Assembly (NCBI GenBank): GCA_037833965.1
Contig: AP031355.1
Span: 25,631,501-25,695,500 of the forward strand
DNA length: 64,000 nucleotides
Direction of reading: 5' to 3'
Origin: Marchantia polymorpha subsp. ruderalis
Taxonomy: Eukaryota; Streptophyta; Marchantiopsida; Marchantiales; Marchantiaceae
A program made the position numbers and the translations under genes. Within the stretch, counting starts at the first letter, position 1. The number at the start of each line of letters is the position of its first letter. The notes under the pieces were generated by a model, which made no database searches, was not told where the DNA came from, and saw only the letters and a list, made by a program, of their open reading frames with translations. Positions 22,651 through 35,500 of this stretch are shown here, one piece after another.

Positions 22651-24533
22651 TTTCACCGAACTTCATCAGTAACTTGTACATGAAACTAAATGGATGTAAA
22701 CGCAAGGATGATGTGGTGCTGGACCCCAATAGTTCCACGAGTTATAATATATCTTATTCTCAGCATCAATGTTAATCCGTCAAATGCATATTTTAGCATA
22801 TGTAGTTGCTCTCTTACGCAATTAGCAACCTGGATTTCTTCATCCTTCTCATTCCTTGAATTGAGAATACTTTTTATCTTCTATTGTACAATTGCACTGG
22901 CTTATTGTATGTGTACAGAACTAACATGATCTTTCCAAACACATACTGGTCGATCATAACACTTGTCAAGTCCAAGACATGGTAGTGGGAGGTATTCAAT
23001 CTTTCATAAATTGAGGATATTTCTTATATTTTACACAATCTCATTACATATAGTTATACTTTGACAAGTCATATATATTCTTGCATAATATAAGATAATC
23101 AGGTTACCAAGTGATTAATAAAGATGTATAAAGTAAAACCATGCAAAGTCATAATCTCATCACAAGATTCCAAAACATGCAATATTGTAGTTTTTTCCAA
23201 GAATCCTACTTGAATTCAAAATAACACTTTTAATAATAAAATAATTTATAATAAGTCGATTTCATCACATAGTTTGCAAATATATAAATTGTCATGTCCA
23301 AATTTTCACTCGCACATTTAAAATACACATAGATTGATCAGGTGAACAACTTTCTCCGATTTTATCATATCAAAGACGGTCATGTTTGTGTAATGAAGTA
23401 GTCATTGTTCATACAAAGTTTTTGACTTGGACAAATATATTTCAATTGATATATTCCATATCACACTTAAAACTCCTAATGAAAAAAAAATGTATATATC
23501 CAGCAAAAAGTAACTGTAGTTTTGTTTTGATTATGTGATATCCTATTATCACTTATAACTATTATAAACCATGTGAACTTGTTTTATACCAAAAAATGAT
23601 GAGATCCTTGTTATGTACATCTTTTGATATTCTCTCTATAATTTGACAAAAAGTATTGTCACAAAGTATATGAGTATGCATACAGTTTTGAAATGAGCAT
23701 GGAAAGCGCAAATTTCAAGATGTCAGGAAAAAAATTGTAGTAAGATACATTCAATTTCATGATTAACTTGATCTAGCTAAAAACCAATATTTTCATACGA
23801 TGATAATTGTTTCAGTGATCATGCTCTTCATATTAAATTCCAAAATGGTTTGAACATCATAAGATATTCTTTTACATCACATTAATGATCAGACATTGCA
23901 AAATAAAGGTGTGATCAAGCGAATAGTTCAAATATCGCTTTGAAAACATTAAATTTTTTATTCATACAAGACCTGATGAAGTATAAACCATTTATAATAT
24001 AATAGACTAATGATGTTATGTTCCTAGAAAAATTATCAGAAAAATAAATATAGAAAATTCAACATTGTGTAGAAACTATCAATCTCATTCAAAACTAACT
24101 TAATATACTTTTCAAGTACATCTAAATCATATCATCACAACATTGTACTGCGTATACTAAAAGAATATCAATAAGAAATGAAAATTATGATAAATACATA
24201 TATTGCATTTATTTATTATATTCAAAGTAAATTGAAGTTAAAAAAAATTTAAAAAAATTTTCTTAAAACTGATATAATTATTTTTTCATGAAAAACACAT
24301 TTTTTTATAATTCACCAATGATAATTTTAAATTTAAGACTTTTTTTTCGAAGTAATACAAAATGATTATTGATTTTTGTTGGAAATAATACTGGCATTGA
24401 AAACAAAATGGTATGCTTAATTCGAATTAAGTATGTAAATGGAAATTAATAAATTGAGAGATACAAAATATTCAAAACAAATCATAATAATTTTTAATAT
24501 GAAAATGAAAAATAATTTAATGAATACGGGATA

Positions 24534-24536
<3 letters not shown>

Positions 24537-24567
<31 letters not shown>
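24537..24567. repeat. (TA)n microsatellite
   Basis: An uninterrupted alternating A/T tract of about 31 bp inside the AT-rich block. The tract is self-complementary and likely to vary in length between individuals. Confidence 0.95.
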
Positions 24568-24571
<4 letters not shown>

Positions 24572-27500
24572 ACGCATATTTTTGAAAAAAGAACATAACC
24601 ATCTTAATATTATTCATTATGAGTGTATCTGAAATAATTTTAGACCAATTAATTTGGTCTAAAATTATTTATTTATTTGTAAACCCAGATAATCTATTGC
24701 TAAACATAAAATTACTGTAGTATCGGTGAGACTGAGTAATTTGTGTGTGTCATATTATGAGATGAAGACATAATAGAATTTTAAGTTGAACACAAAACTT
24801 ATATTAGCATAAATAAATCATAAAATCAATAAACAAACATTTAAAAATCCTCAGTTGATTGTAAAATATCAAAAAATAATTCAACAGCTTAATTTATTGA
24901 AATATAATGTTATAACTAATACTGTAATATCTTATATGTTTTAAAACAAGATCATCACAGATAATATGATACAAGCTAAAAAAAAAATGAATGATTCATG
25001 ATAAATATTTGCACATGAAATTGGACATATTACGCTTTAAACAAATAATTTAAGAATGAACACCAAAATTTATTTCTTAAAATGATGTTAATATAATTTT
25101 ACATGAAAGAAAAAATTCAATCACTGCAAGAAACTGCAATTTCACAATCCTTTAATATATGCAATAGATGATAAATAAATGATTTTTTACGTCTTTAAAT
25201 TAATTTAATTCATGTGAGATTAACTTCAATCCATGTAAAATTGAAGTTATTTTTGAAATTTGATATTCTCTATATTCCAAAAAATGTAATTAGAGTTTTG
25301 CAATTTTTCTTCGATAAAACTGTAAATTAAATATACTTTACATTTAAGTATTATGATTTAAATAATTGTAACTGATGTGAATTTTTAATGCAATCCTTGT
25401 TAAAAAAATCAAGAGTTATAAAAAACATATAATGCATGATGCACTATATTTGTGTTAGATTTTTTACAAGTATTCTACTATAATAATCATAATATTTTTC
25501 AAGCACCGCACTATAATTTTTATACGTCGGACATACAGCTGTCACTTTGTCCTATAATTGTTCTAGAAAGCTTATTACATGCAAAGTGTCCTGATTTTTT
25601 AGCTGCATGGTAATTTTGATGAAATATGCCTAATTTGAAACGGAGACGAGTAAATGATTCAAACTTGTGGATAAGATGTGGATGGGTTTTTTAGTAGAAA
25701 TTTTGATGACAAAACTTCAAAAATTGCACTCAATGATATATATGGCGTGATTGAGAGTTGAAACATTATTGAATTTGGGATGGTAAGTACGTGAAATTAG
25801 GACTAGTTCATTATAAAAGGCTTTACATAAGATTTTTAATTGTTTGATTGAAATCAAAAATTTCTTAGATAAATATATAATTTTGATGATTTATCTTTTG
25901 ATATGGTGATTATATATATGATTATATATTTCTTTGATATCCACATTATGTATTTAAAAGATGCAATTATTGCAAGTTATAACACTTAAATCTGAATTAA
26001 GCATTTACGCTTTTTCCAAGCATTTTATAAGAACATGATTGTTAGAGATCTGAAACAACAAATTTATCTTCAAACTAAAATTTTGTTAAGATCTTTTGTA
26101 AACATATAGATATTTTTCTGATTATTTTTTTGATTTTTCTTATGTTAAAATCAATTTAAATAATATATGGTATAATTAAGTAATGTATTTTGATTGGATG
26201 TTTATATTTAAGTAAATTTATAATCATTTTGGTTTCACTAACGATCGAATCTTGTTTTTTAATTTTGTTACTGAAATTCATATCCATTGATATTTTTTGA
26301 AGACTATTCTTTGTTTTTGTAAAAGTTGTAAACAAATTGAGAATTTTTTGTAAATTATTGATTGCATCAATATTTCATCTTGGTTGAAAATTCAAATCCA
26401 TTAAACTGGATTTAAATATCAATGAATTGAAATTTTCTTGTAATTTAACAAGTAATGAGCTACACATGAATTTTAAAAGTATACATTTTGAATAAGTGAT
26501 TATTTGCAACAAGTCAAAATTGGAATTATATTTCAAAACTTATAAGTGAATTCAAACGATATAAAACGTGGTTATTTAACAAATTTGTTGAATGTGTTTC
26601 TATTCTAAACATCGTTAAATTGAGATAATTAAAGTGCACAATGATAAATGAGATTTAATGCTGAAAGTCAACATTTTAAGAATGCACTATTATTGTCACT
26701 AACTTATTATATTATTTTTATTATTTGTTCACACAAACTTTCATTAGCTAAGATTATGTATAGATTAAATTTAGATAACATTTCATTACATTGTAAGGTT
26801 TTGCATTATATATAAATGTGTACAAAAATTTGTGATACAATTGATAGTTGGAAAGTCATTGAGAGACAAATGGCTTTTAATAAAAAATAAAATTGGTTCA
26901 AATAAACAAATACAATTGTAAATTATTTGTGAAATTTTATTTTTTTTTATCGATGATTAAAATTTGAAGAGCTAGGAGATTATCATGGTATAGTTTTAAT
27001 TATTTTAGGGTTTAAATGAAAACTTGGGAACAAAAATTCAAAATACAACTCACTTATTGAAAGTAAAACTATAATCAAACAATGAAATGTTATCACATTA
27101 AAACACTATGAATGCAACAAGAGATGTTTACTGTTTAAGTACCTCACTATGTATGAAGTTTATATTAATATTGAATATTTTTTATCATAATTATAAATTA
27201 TTTGAACTGATAATAATTATAAATAACACATATAAATATTTCATTTACAAATATTTTATTACTCATATACATATAGTGATTTTTTTTCAACTAATAGAGA
27301 TTTCAAGACATTGATAACTTATAAACGTGAATGACTATAAATTGTGATGACATTAACCAAACTCTTTGGATATGAAGAGATGCAAAGATATCAACTTTTG
27401 GTAAACCTAAAATCAAAGTGTTATGTTATTATGAATGCAATTTTAGCACGTTTTAGAAATGCACTAAAGCTTATTATATTGTATACATATTTGGTGTAAA

Positions 27501-27887
27501 TTTATTTTAATGTTTTATTTTCAACTATATGTTTTCATTACTCTAGGTTGAACAGTATGAAAATTACATTAGATGATGAATTATCAGATGATTTAATCGC
27601 TCAGGAATTCTTAGATCTACATATTTTAAGACTATGAGTGTTGTAAGACATATATTATATCATCTTAATATACAAATCTAGCATTTTTTAAGTGTTTCAC
27701 TTGATAGTGGGTTACTCGTCTTTGATTATAATTGCACTCAAATGATATAAAATACAATGATGAAGTTTGTTTCAACTTAGTTATGCTTATGGTGAGTTTG
27801 TTTACATTTAATATATCCCATAATGCATAATGATCACATGAAGTAGTAGTAGATCTATGAAGATTTGGCTAATCCTAAATTTAAGTT

Positions 27888-27906
27888 ATATATATATATA
27901 TATATA
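27888..27906. repeat. short (TA)n microsatellite
   Basis: About 19 bp of uninterrupted TA repeats near the right edge of the AT-rich block. Confidence 0.9.
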
Positions 27907-28060
27907 TGAAAATAGGATTTTGAATGCTACTTTGAATTGCTGTTAGGTGAAGAAAAAAAGGTGGGTAAAAAAAGTTGGTATTAGTCACAAGGAAAGAGGA
28001 ATAGTTACCAATATTATTGAAATCTCTCTCATGTGTATATCAATTGTTAATGTTTTCTGT

Positions 28061-29552
28061 CCTAATAGATAGAAACAGTTGTAAAAATTTGATAGAAAAG
28101 AGAAAGTAGAAGACATTGCCAAAGATATGAACTTCTTGTAAACAATATGAACAATTCTTTAAAATTCTCATCCATAAATCCAAATATTTCAACTGCAAGT
28201 AGATAATGTCTATGCATACTTGGATGTTGACCGGGTATCCGCCATCGAATAAATTCTACATTTATCCACTCTGAAATCAGTTCAAATGTCAAATAATTAA
28301 AGACCACATTTGCAAAGATGTGAAATATAATCTTGAACATTCATAATCATGAACATTTTCTCAAAAATCCTTGACTTTAATTTCAAGATGGAGTAATATG
28401 TCAACACCTCGGGCTGATTGAGAGGCAGCATAAAAATATTTAAGCTGTGAAAATAAGAAGGGAGCTAGTTCATGTACTGTACTGCACCATATTTGTCTAA
28501 AGAGGAAGCTGTACGAAGAATGAAGGCCGACCACCCTCCTGAACCAAGTAAACCATGAAATGAAACAAAGCAGGGTGGCCAATGATAGTACGCCAAGAAA
28601 TATACAGCAAAGAGGATGGGGAACTGCACGTGAGTCTGTTTATACTAATCAGTCGTGGCTCTTTTCTGATATGGGCCATATCAGAAAACTACTTATATTA
28701 TATCAGCCATATCAGAAAAGAACTCATATTACATCAGCCATATCATATGGCTGATGTAATATAAGTTCGACTCTAACCAATTACAAGAAAATCGTGCAGG
28801 AATTGTTGAGCGCACATATGCTGTTCTGATTCAGTAATTCGAACTAAAGCCGGATGTACGGGATGAGTACGGCGAAGGTGTCCGATACAGTACAGCACAG
28901 TCAAAACCACAGTCTTACGGAGTAACTGAGGCCGCAACGCTCCGTTCGTGAAGCTAGTCAGTGACATGCAATAGAAGGCACGCATCGTGCACAGAAAGTG
29001 AACATCGGAACAATTTTCTCGGTGGCGGTCGGTCAGTCGGTCCGTCCGTCAGTGCCTGTCAGTCTTCCGAATTCTGAACGTCTGGCACTCTTCACGGTGA
29101 CTGACTGATTCCTCGCGTACGACTCGAATCCGCAATTTTCACAGAGAAGACGAGAGCGAATGCCGGACTGACCACGCTCAGTGTTTAGCGGTGGAATTGC
29201 GGGGACTCGTTCGACTGACAGTCTGTTCTGTCCCCATTCTGTCGTTGAACTGGTCGACTGGGCGGATCGCAGGTGACAGAGATTGCAGTGTGTACGTGCT
29301 GCGACACTGGGAGCAGTGGCGCAATATTTTGGATCTGCCGAGGATAGTTTGGGCTCAGACTAGTTCGTGGGTTCGATAAGAGCGCTTCGATCTGTACGAG
29401 ATGAGGACAATTTCGTAGGGAGTTGAATTGTCGAGAATTTGGTTCGAAGGCAGGTGGAAGGAAGGAAGAAGGGAAGGGAAGGAGAGGAAGAACCCTAGAT
29501 AGATGCTGGTGAAAGAGCGGGAGTGCGAGGGCGATCCGGAGGTGGAGGAAGG
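28061..29552 (+). promoter_or_regulatory. SCD1 5' flank and probable 5' UTR
   Basis: AT-rich until about 28500, then progressively GC-richer. The segment 28980-29550 is CpG-dense, with GTCNGTC-type repeats (about 29026-29064) and GA-rich tracts (29450-29500) just before the ATG, as is usual for a plant 5' UTR. There is no clear TATA box close to the coding start. The palindrome cluster at 28662-28768 lies about 0.8 kb upstream of the ATG. Confidence 0.5.
28662..28768. repeat. 31-bp tandem repeat ending in two palindromes
   Basis: A perfect 27-bp palindrome (28662-28688; 13-bp arms TTTTCTGATATGG around one G) is followed by 31-bp direct-repeat units starting CCATATCA at 28676, 28707 and 28738. 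The first two units differ at about four positions; the third is cut short by an inverted copy. This creates a 49-bp palindrome (28720-28768; 24-bp arms, one mismatch, single-base centre). The left arm of the second palindrome is therefore the body of repeat unit 2. The whole structure could fold into two back-to-back cruciforms. Confidence 0.9.
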
Positions 29553-32500
29553 ATGGTGAAAACGAATGTCAAAGCTCGGGTTGTGGAGTATTTTGTAGTT
29601 TGTGGTCTGGGTCCAGATCTTCAAACAACAGAAAATCAGAGAGGCTTTCATGGAACGATAGATGTCAAATACCAACCTGCTCTTCTGGACCAATTTCCCT
29701 CGTCCACAAATTCTGACATTCCTCCACCGCCGCCCCAATTACCTTTGGTAATTTTTCTCAGAGGACCGTGTGTGCCATTATCAATCTACATCATCTCAAT
29801 TGTCAGTCGATTAAAGGTTACTGCGGACGTCTGCGTCTTTGAATTTGTATCAATTTAGCTTGAGTTCGTGCGGCAGTCTGACACCTCAAATGATCAAGGT
29901 GTCAGGCTGAATGAACTTCTGACTAGATGCTAATGAGTCTTGCGAAAGCTTGAGATAGAAGGATTGCCGAGGAAGTCACATTTGTAACGGATGGACTCTT
30001 TAATGAAAAGTAGTGTAATTGCTTCACCATTCAGCAACAGTTCTGAGAAGGCATGCGGAGTCACACTGCAAGTTAAGTTGTAAGCGCGATGTTCGAATGA
30101 CTCCCTGGGCCAATCTTCAAGTCCTTGATCTAAGTGACGTTCATGGAGCGACTACTTCAATACTGAACATATTCTTGAACGTGCACTGTAATGTGTAGTG
30201 TGTTTTGCCTGGTGGCGTAGAGTTTTATTCAAATGGCCCAAGTCCTAGTGATGAATCGAGTCATCCACGAAGCTACCCTATCGTATTGACAGGTTTGTCC
30301 AGAAACTTTATGTTCCTGCTCATGATGTATGCGGAAACATATGCAGTTTCTACAGTGAGCAAAAGGTTTTGCTTGTTGCGGTCCGTCCTTAGGCTTTTAT
30401 AAATCAGAAGGAAGGTTTGTGATATCCGATGAAATTGAATAGAACTAGCTCTTTTGGCACGTAGCTGTAGTTTAGTCTAACTCAAGTGCTCGAGTACCTG
30501 TTGATCTTGAGCAGATGGGGACGGATCAAAAATCTATGTCAGTTGTGTTGCATTTCGTGATCCTGTCGATGACGATGTGGCTCAAGCTTATCGAATTCCT
30601 GCAAACTCCTACGTGGACAAGTGTATATGTGTGGTTTCGCATTCTCCATCCTTCCAAGTCTTCCGTGAAGCTTTGGAGGAGTTGCACCGTTTGTGCTTCT
30701 CGAACTCCGGTGCCAGGTATGCTCTGTACTTATGTAAGGGTTTCCTGGAAATTCATTCTCATTGTTTTGTAGTGGTCCTTAGTCCTGAAGGTTCTATTAT
30801 TTTTAGGGCGTGAGAGCCACCTCCTCCACCCTACTGCTATAACTCCATGCTCCCTGATCTAACCTCATGGTCAGTTTATGGATAATTTTTCAAGTTACTC
30901 TTAGTACATTACCTGAGACATATCCTCATTTGTTGTTTTCTTCTCACTATGCAGCAAACCTCTGTGGGATATTGTATCGCACATGGTTCTAGGTGTTCCC
31001 CTACCCGGACCTGGCCATGGTCAAGTTTTATTTGCCGTGGAAAACTTTCTCCTCAACGTGGAGGCACCTCCAAGTGATGGGCTTCCTCATGCGGATGTAA
31101 GTATCACAACTTCCGAAAATAAAGAGTCTTGAAAATGTGGACACGTGGTTATTGTTTACTTTTTCGGGGATTTGTTTTCGTTTTTTCAAGTAGTAGTTTT
31201 CAGCTTGCCTGTGTCAAATAGTGGCCTTCCTTTAGCAGGGTGGGATTATTAAATTGCACTTCTGACATTTGTTGTCCTGGTTCAGATGTCCTTCCAACCT
31301 CTTGTGCAATGTCTCGATATCGACAATGTCATTCGCCTATTCACGGCAATCCTACTCGAAAGACGTGTTTTGCTGAGAGCCAGCAAGTAAGGAAAGAGAT
31401 CTGTAAAGTCTTTGGTTTTGGAGAGCGACATTTTCTTTCTGTATGTAGTACTCTCCCCAAGATATTTGATATCAGAGCGTTGTTGCACCTAAAGTAACGT
31501 AGTTTTCAGCAATATCACTTTCTGGTTTGTAGCCTCGTCGAATAAATTTGTGCTTGTCCGCTTGTTATCAGAGTTTCTTGCTGTGATGGGCTCTGGCAAA
31601 TGCATGTTTTTTTCCTCTTAGGAAATCCTGCGGTTGATTTCTCTTAGAGGACCTATGTCCAGCCAGGAGACTAGTGGTAGTTGCACATGCGTCAGGTTTT
31701 GAGGAAAAGTAGTGGAGTCGTTACTCTTATATTTATATGGCGAGAGAAGAGGACTTGTCTTCTTCAATGAAATAAGCTATGTTCAATAACATAGGTCGCC
31801 CTCGTAATTAGTTTGTAAGACGTCCCTGTTAGACAGATCTTTCGAAACGGCATGAGCGTATATCGTCATTCTCGTTGTTGAGAATGACGACATACTCAAT
31901 AACTCTGGTTTGCTCACTGTTTGTTGCGTTTATGGGCAGGTATTCTGTACTAACCATGGTTGCCGAAGCTTTATGCCATCTTATCTATCCGATTAAATGG
32001 CAGGTATGCTATTTTCAAATTGTGTGTTTGTCTTGAATAACTTGTAAGGATGGAAGCCTTATTTTTCGCTGAAGAACATCTTCCTAGCTTGAGGTCACAT
32101 ATTTACCACGTACTTAAACTCATCACATTTATACGTAGTTTCTCCTCGTGGGTTTTGATCTTCACATATATTTTCTTATGCTATCATTTTGTGATGCTTG
32201 CTTCTGCAGCATGTGTACATTCCAGTCCTTTTCTATGCTGGCGTGGAGTACATAGATGCCCCAACACCGTACCTGATGGGGCTGCATTCGGGCGTGGATA
32301 CAACAGGACTTACTATGGATGGTGTAAGTTCACGTGAATGTACATGAGCAGATGAGATATTGTTTAAGTTCTTCTTATGTTATGGATGCAGGAGATTTTT
32401 AAAACACCAATCGTTTAAAAGCGGTATATGTGAGTTTTAAACTCTTTGAAGAGGACTGATAGACATACGGAAGTGCTAACTGAATTCAATGATCCCGCTA

Positions 32501-35500
32501 ACACTCTTGGACATTTTCGTGTCGCACCGGCACAAGTTGTCTTTGCACCGCGAGTCTCAACTCCTATCTTCAAAGCGCATCATGTAAAATTGGATACTTG
32601 TGGCATGTGGGTACTTTGTATTAGAGGTACGTGTTTGCAATGTTCTGATGTTGTAACTTTTTTTTTACAGGTTGTAGATGTGGATCTTGATAAGAACAAG
32701 ATTGTCACTTCTACTGATGAATCCATTCCAGAAATACCTGAAATTGAATTGGGTCGCTTACGTAATGATCTTCTGCAACTTGTTCATCCGAACCTTGCAC
32801 ATCTGGACCGAGCCCGTACAAGCTACAGTGCTGTTCATGAAGCGTATATTAGGCGCTTTTCAAAGCCTTGGAGCAGTCAGCACGATCGGGAATTAAGGTT
32901 CTGTAGTTCTGTGTGTTTTCTCTCACTCGTTTCTTTTATTTTTAAAAAAGAGTACTTTTCAGGAACGGGTCATACGTCAAAGGGTCATAGTGTTGACGAT
33001 TTCTTTTTAACCCTACATTCGAACCTATTTTGTATGACCTTCTCTTTGAGTAATAATTCCGTGTACTGTCCCCTTCTCAATCAAATTCTAAATATACTCA
33101 TACGAATTCTGCAGGATAATATTCTTGAAGTTTTTTGCCACAATTCTCTACGGGTATCGTGATTTTGTGGTAAGGCCCGTAAATGTAGTTTTAATATATG
33201 ATTGTCACAAACTCTTGGTATGCTAGTTTTTCGCCAACTGCGCTCCAGTCTTAGACCATTATTGCACTTGCAGCATGCACGCAGGAGCAGTTTTTTGGAG
33301 TTGGTTTCATATGTTATAGTTCTTGGTGCCGACCTATCTTAGGATATAAAACACTTTCGAACACATGTCTTTTTCAGGATTACAGCCTGCCTGAGAAGGT
33401 TTTTAATACTGGAGCTTTCTTGAAGAAGCGGTCACGTATGACGAGTCGAGATACTGAACCCATGGTAATTCCATGATTCTTCTGCTGATCTATTCATCAT
33501 TCGAGTTTTGTTTCTGTGGTGGAAGAAATTTTTTTAGAGCATCAGCACCTTATTTAATTTTGAAAGTGAGCGTGGAAATTATCTTCAGTTTATCGGTTGG
33601 AATCTGTGTTACTTGTGCGTTATGCATTAAGCTTCTATCTTTGTCATCTAGGAGTTTTAACTATCTTTCATACTGAAATTTGAATCAATGCTTCCGTATA
33701 GGTCGCAGAATTCTTAAGTTCGCAAGGATTCATGGAATTTCTCGAAAGAGGATATGGATCGGCCGAAGCAGGGCCAAATTTGGTGGATAAGATACAGGAA
33801 GCTATGGGAAGAGGGCAGGATCCATCAATGTGTCTGCCCGAACCTCATGGTCAGCCAGAATTTTTTACCGTCTCAGATACCTCGACACAGACTCCAGGTT
33901 TGTTCACATCTCTCTCTTATGTTTCTCAGTGCATCAGATACCCATGCACGGACTCCAGGTTGCTCATATTTTTTCTGATGTTTTTCCAGGCATTAATTAG
34001 CCTGCAGTAGATAGACAAGGTTGCTAATGTGTGTAGAACAGGAATTGCCGTCCGCTTCTACCTGTCTCATGCTCAAAGTTATTGTAAAGTGTCGGTACTA
34101 AAGTTTACACCGAGCATGCTGTTAGTTTCAATACATCAAATTGCAAAAATTTGTACAGAGATGAAGCTGTTACACTTTTGACGTGCAGTTATCTGTCTGC
34201 AAAGGACATGTACTGTATTTGATTTAGAATCTCAGTAAGTGATGCATTCACTGAAGTGACAGCTGTGTAGAGTTTGTATTTCTTAAGATAGCAGACACTT
34301 CAAGGTCCGTTCAGTCAAACTAAACGGATCTTGAAGTTTGACTGAGTATAATCGCATTGCTTAATTTCATGTGTCTTGTGCATATTTTGCCCTTGTGTGA
34401 TTCATTAAATCTGTTGACACCAATAAAATAGATAGATGGTGATGTTTCAACAGCTTTGGGAGTAGTTCCATATGTGCTTAGTTACTCCCTTCCATTCGCC
34501 ACAGCTCCTAATCACCCACAACCTACCCTCCGGGGAGCTTTTAATCATTCTAAGCATGATACTTGTATTATGACACTCTCCACATGTCAAGAAGGACCCA
34601 AACTCGTATTAATGGAAGGGAAACTACCCCATCCCCATTTTCAGCAGTCCCCGCTGACATAGTTAATGGAGAGCCTGCAGTATTGACTGTTGGCAAGGTG
34701 TGATTGCCTAGTAGAATATATTCAAACAATATGATGTCTTTATATATTATATATAAGGTAGTATCACAAAATCATAACTCAAAACCCTTCTTTCTTTGTA
34801 ATTACCTCAGCTACGTTTCAAGATAACTTGTAATAATGTGTTCCCTTCCCAGTGTTCTTGTTATTCATTGTATGTCTGGACTCTATCCAGACAGAATATC
34901 CTCGAGACATTGCTTGCAGTTAACGTGGTCGCGGTCCATTTTTGGTTTGGGTTTTACCTTACCAATTTCTGTGAGTAAACAGGAACTGCCTGTCACTCAA
35001 GTTTGAAGAGGTCTGCTTCCATCCCCCATGTATTTATTTCAAAGGGGGAATTTTTGACCTTGACAATTTCCTGCGCCTGACTCGACCAAGGTCTAGCAGG
35101 CCTCTCTTGCCTTTTCCTGGTCTATGCAGGATCCTAGAGAGTTTGGTTATACTGGTGATGTGGCATATTATGTAAGTGTCTTCTCCTTTTCAGCATGGCA
35201 GTATCTCTACGAACTCTATGAGAGGTCACTCTGACTCTCTTCCTACTGGGGCTGGTCCTGTGGGTGCCGATATCATTGTACGAAAGGTCCTCAGCTGTAC
35301 TGCCCACAGCTTGTAGTTTTGGATGTTATCGGGATACCATATTGCTGCTCCATATCCTCAATCAGTAGAAATGACAAGTGGATGGTTTTCTTCTCTCGGT
35401 AATATTAAGAAACACAAGGTTTGCTTTGTCATCTCAAATCCAGTGTTGTTCATGTTCGTCACTTTGGTCAAAAAACTAAGTACACCACATTTGCCTCCAT

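Larger units (their letters stand above)
22690..28060. other. extremely AT-rich intergenic block (about 5.3 kb)
   Basis: The composition switches abruptly from the GC-rich YIF1 flank to DNA dominated by A/T, with almost no CpG and no frame longer than 79 codons. It contains a long (TA)n tract (24537-24567) and a shorter one (27888-27906). I see no terminal repeats, reverse transcriptase or transposase remnants that survive to be read. It could be an old, CpG-depleted mobile-element graveyard or a matrix-attachment-like spacer; both are inference. Confidence 0.6.

Noticed and set aside
29523-29552. Ten-residue N-terminal extension of SCD1 (RGRSGGGGR)
   Set aside because: It depends on a GTG start; the ATG at 29553 gives the expected short leader before EYFVVCGLG.
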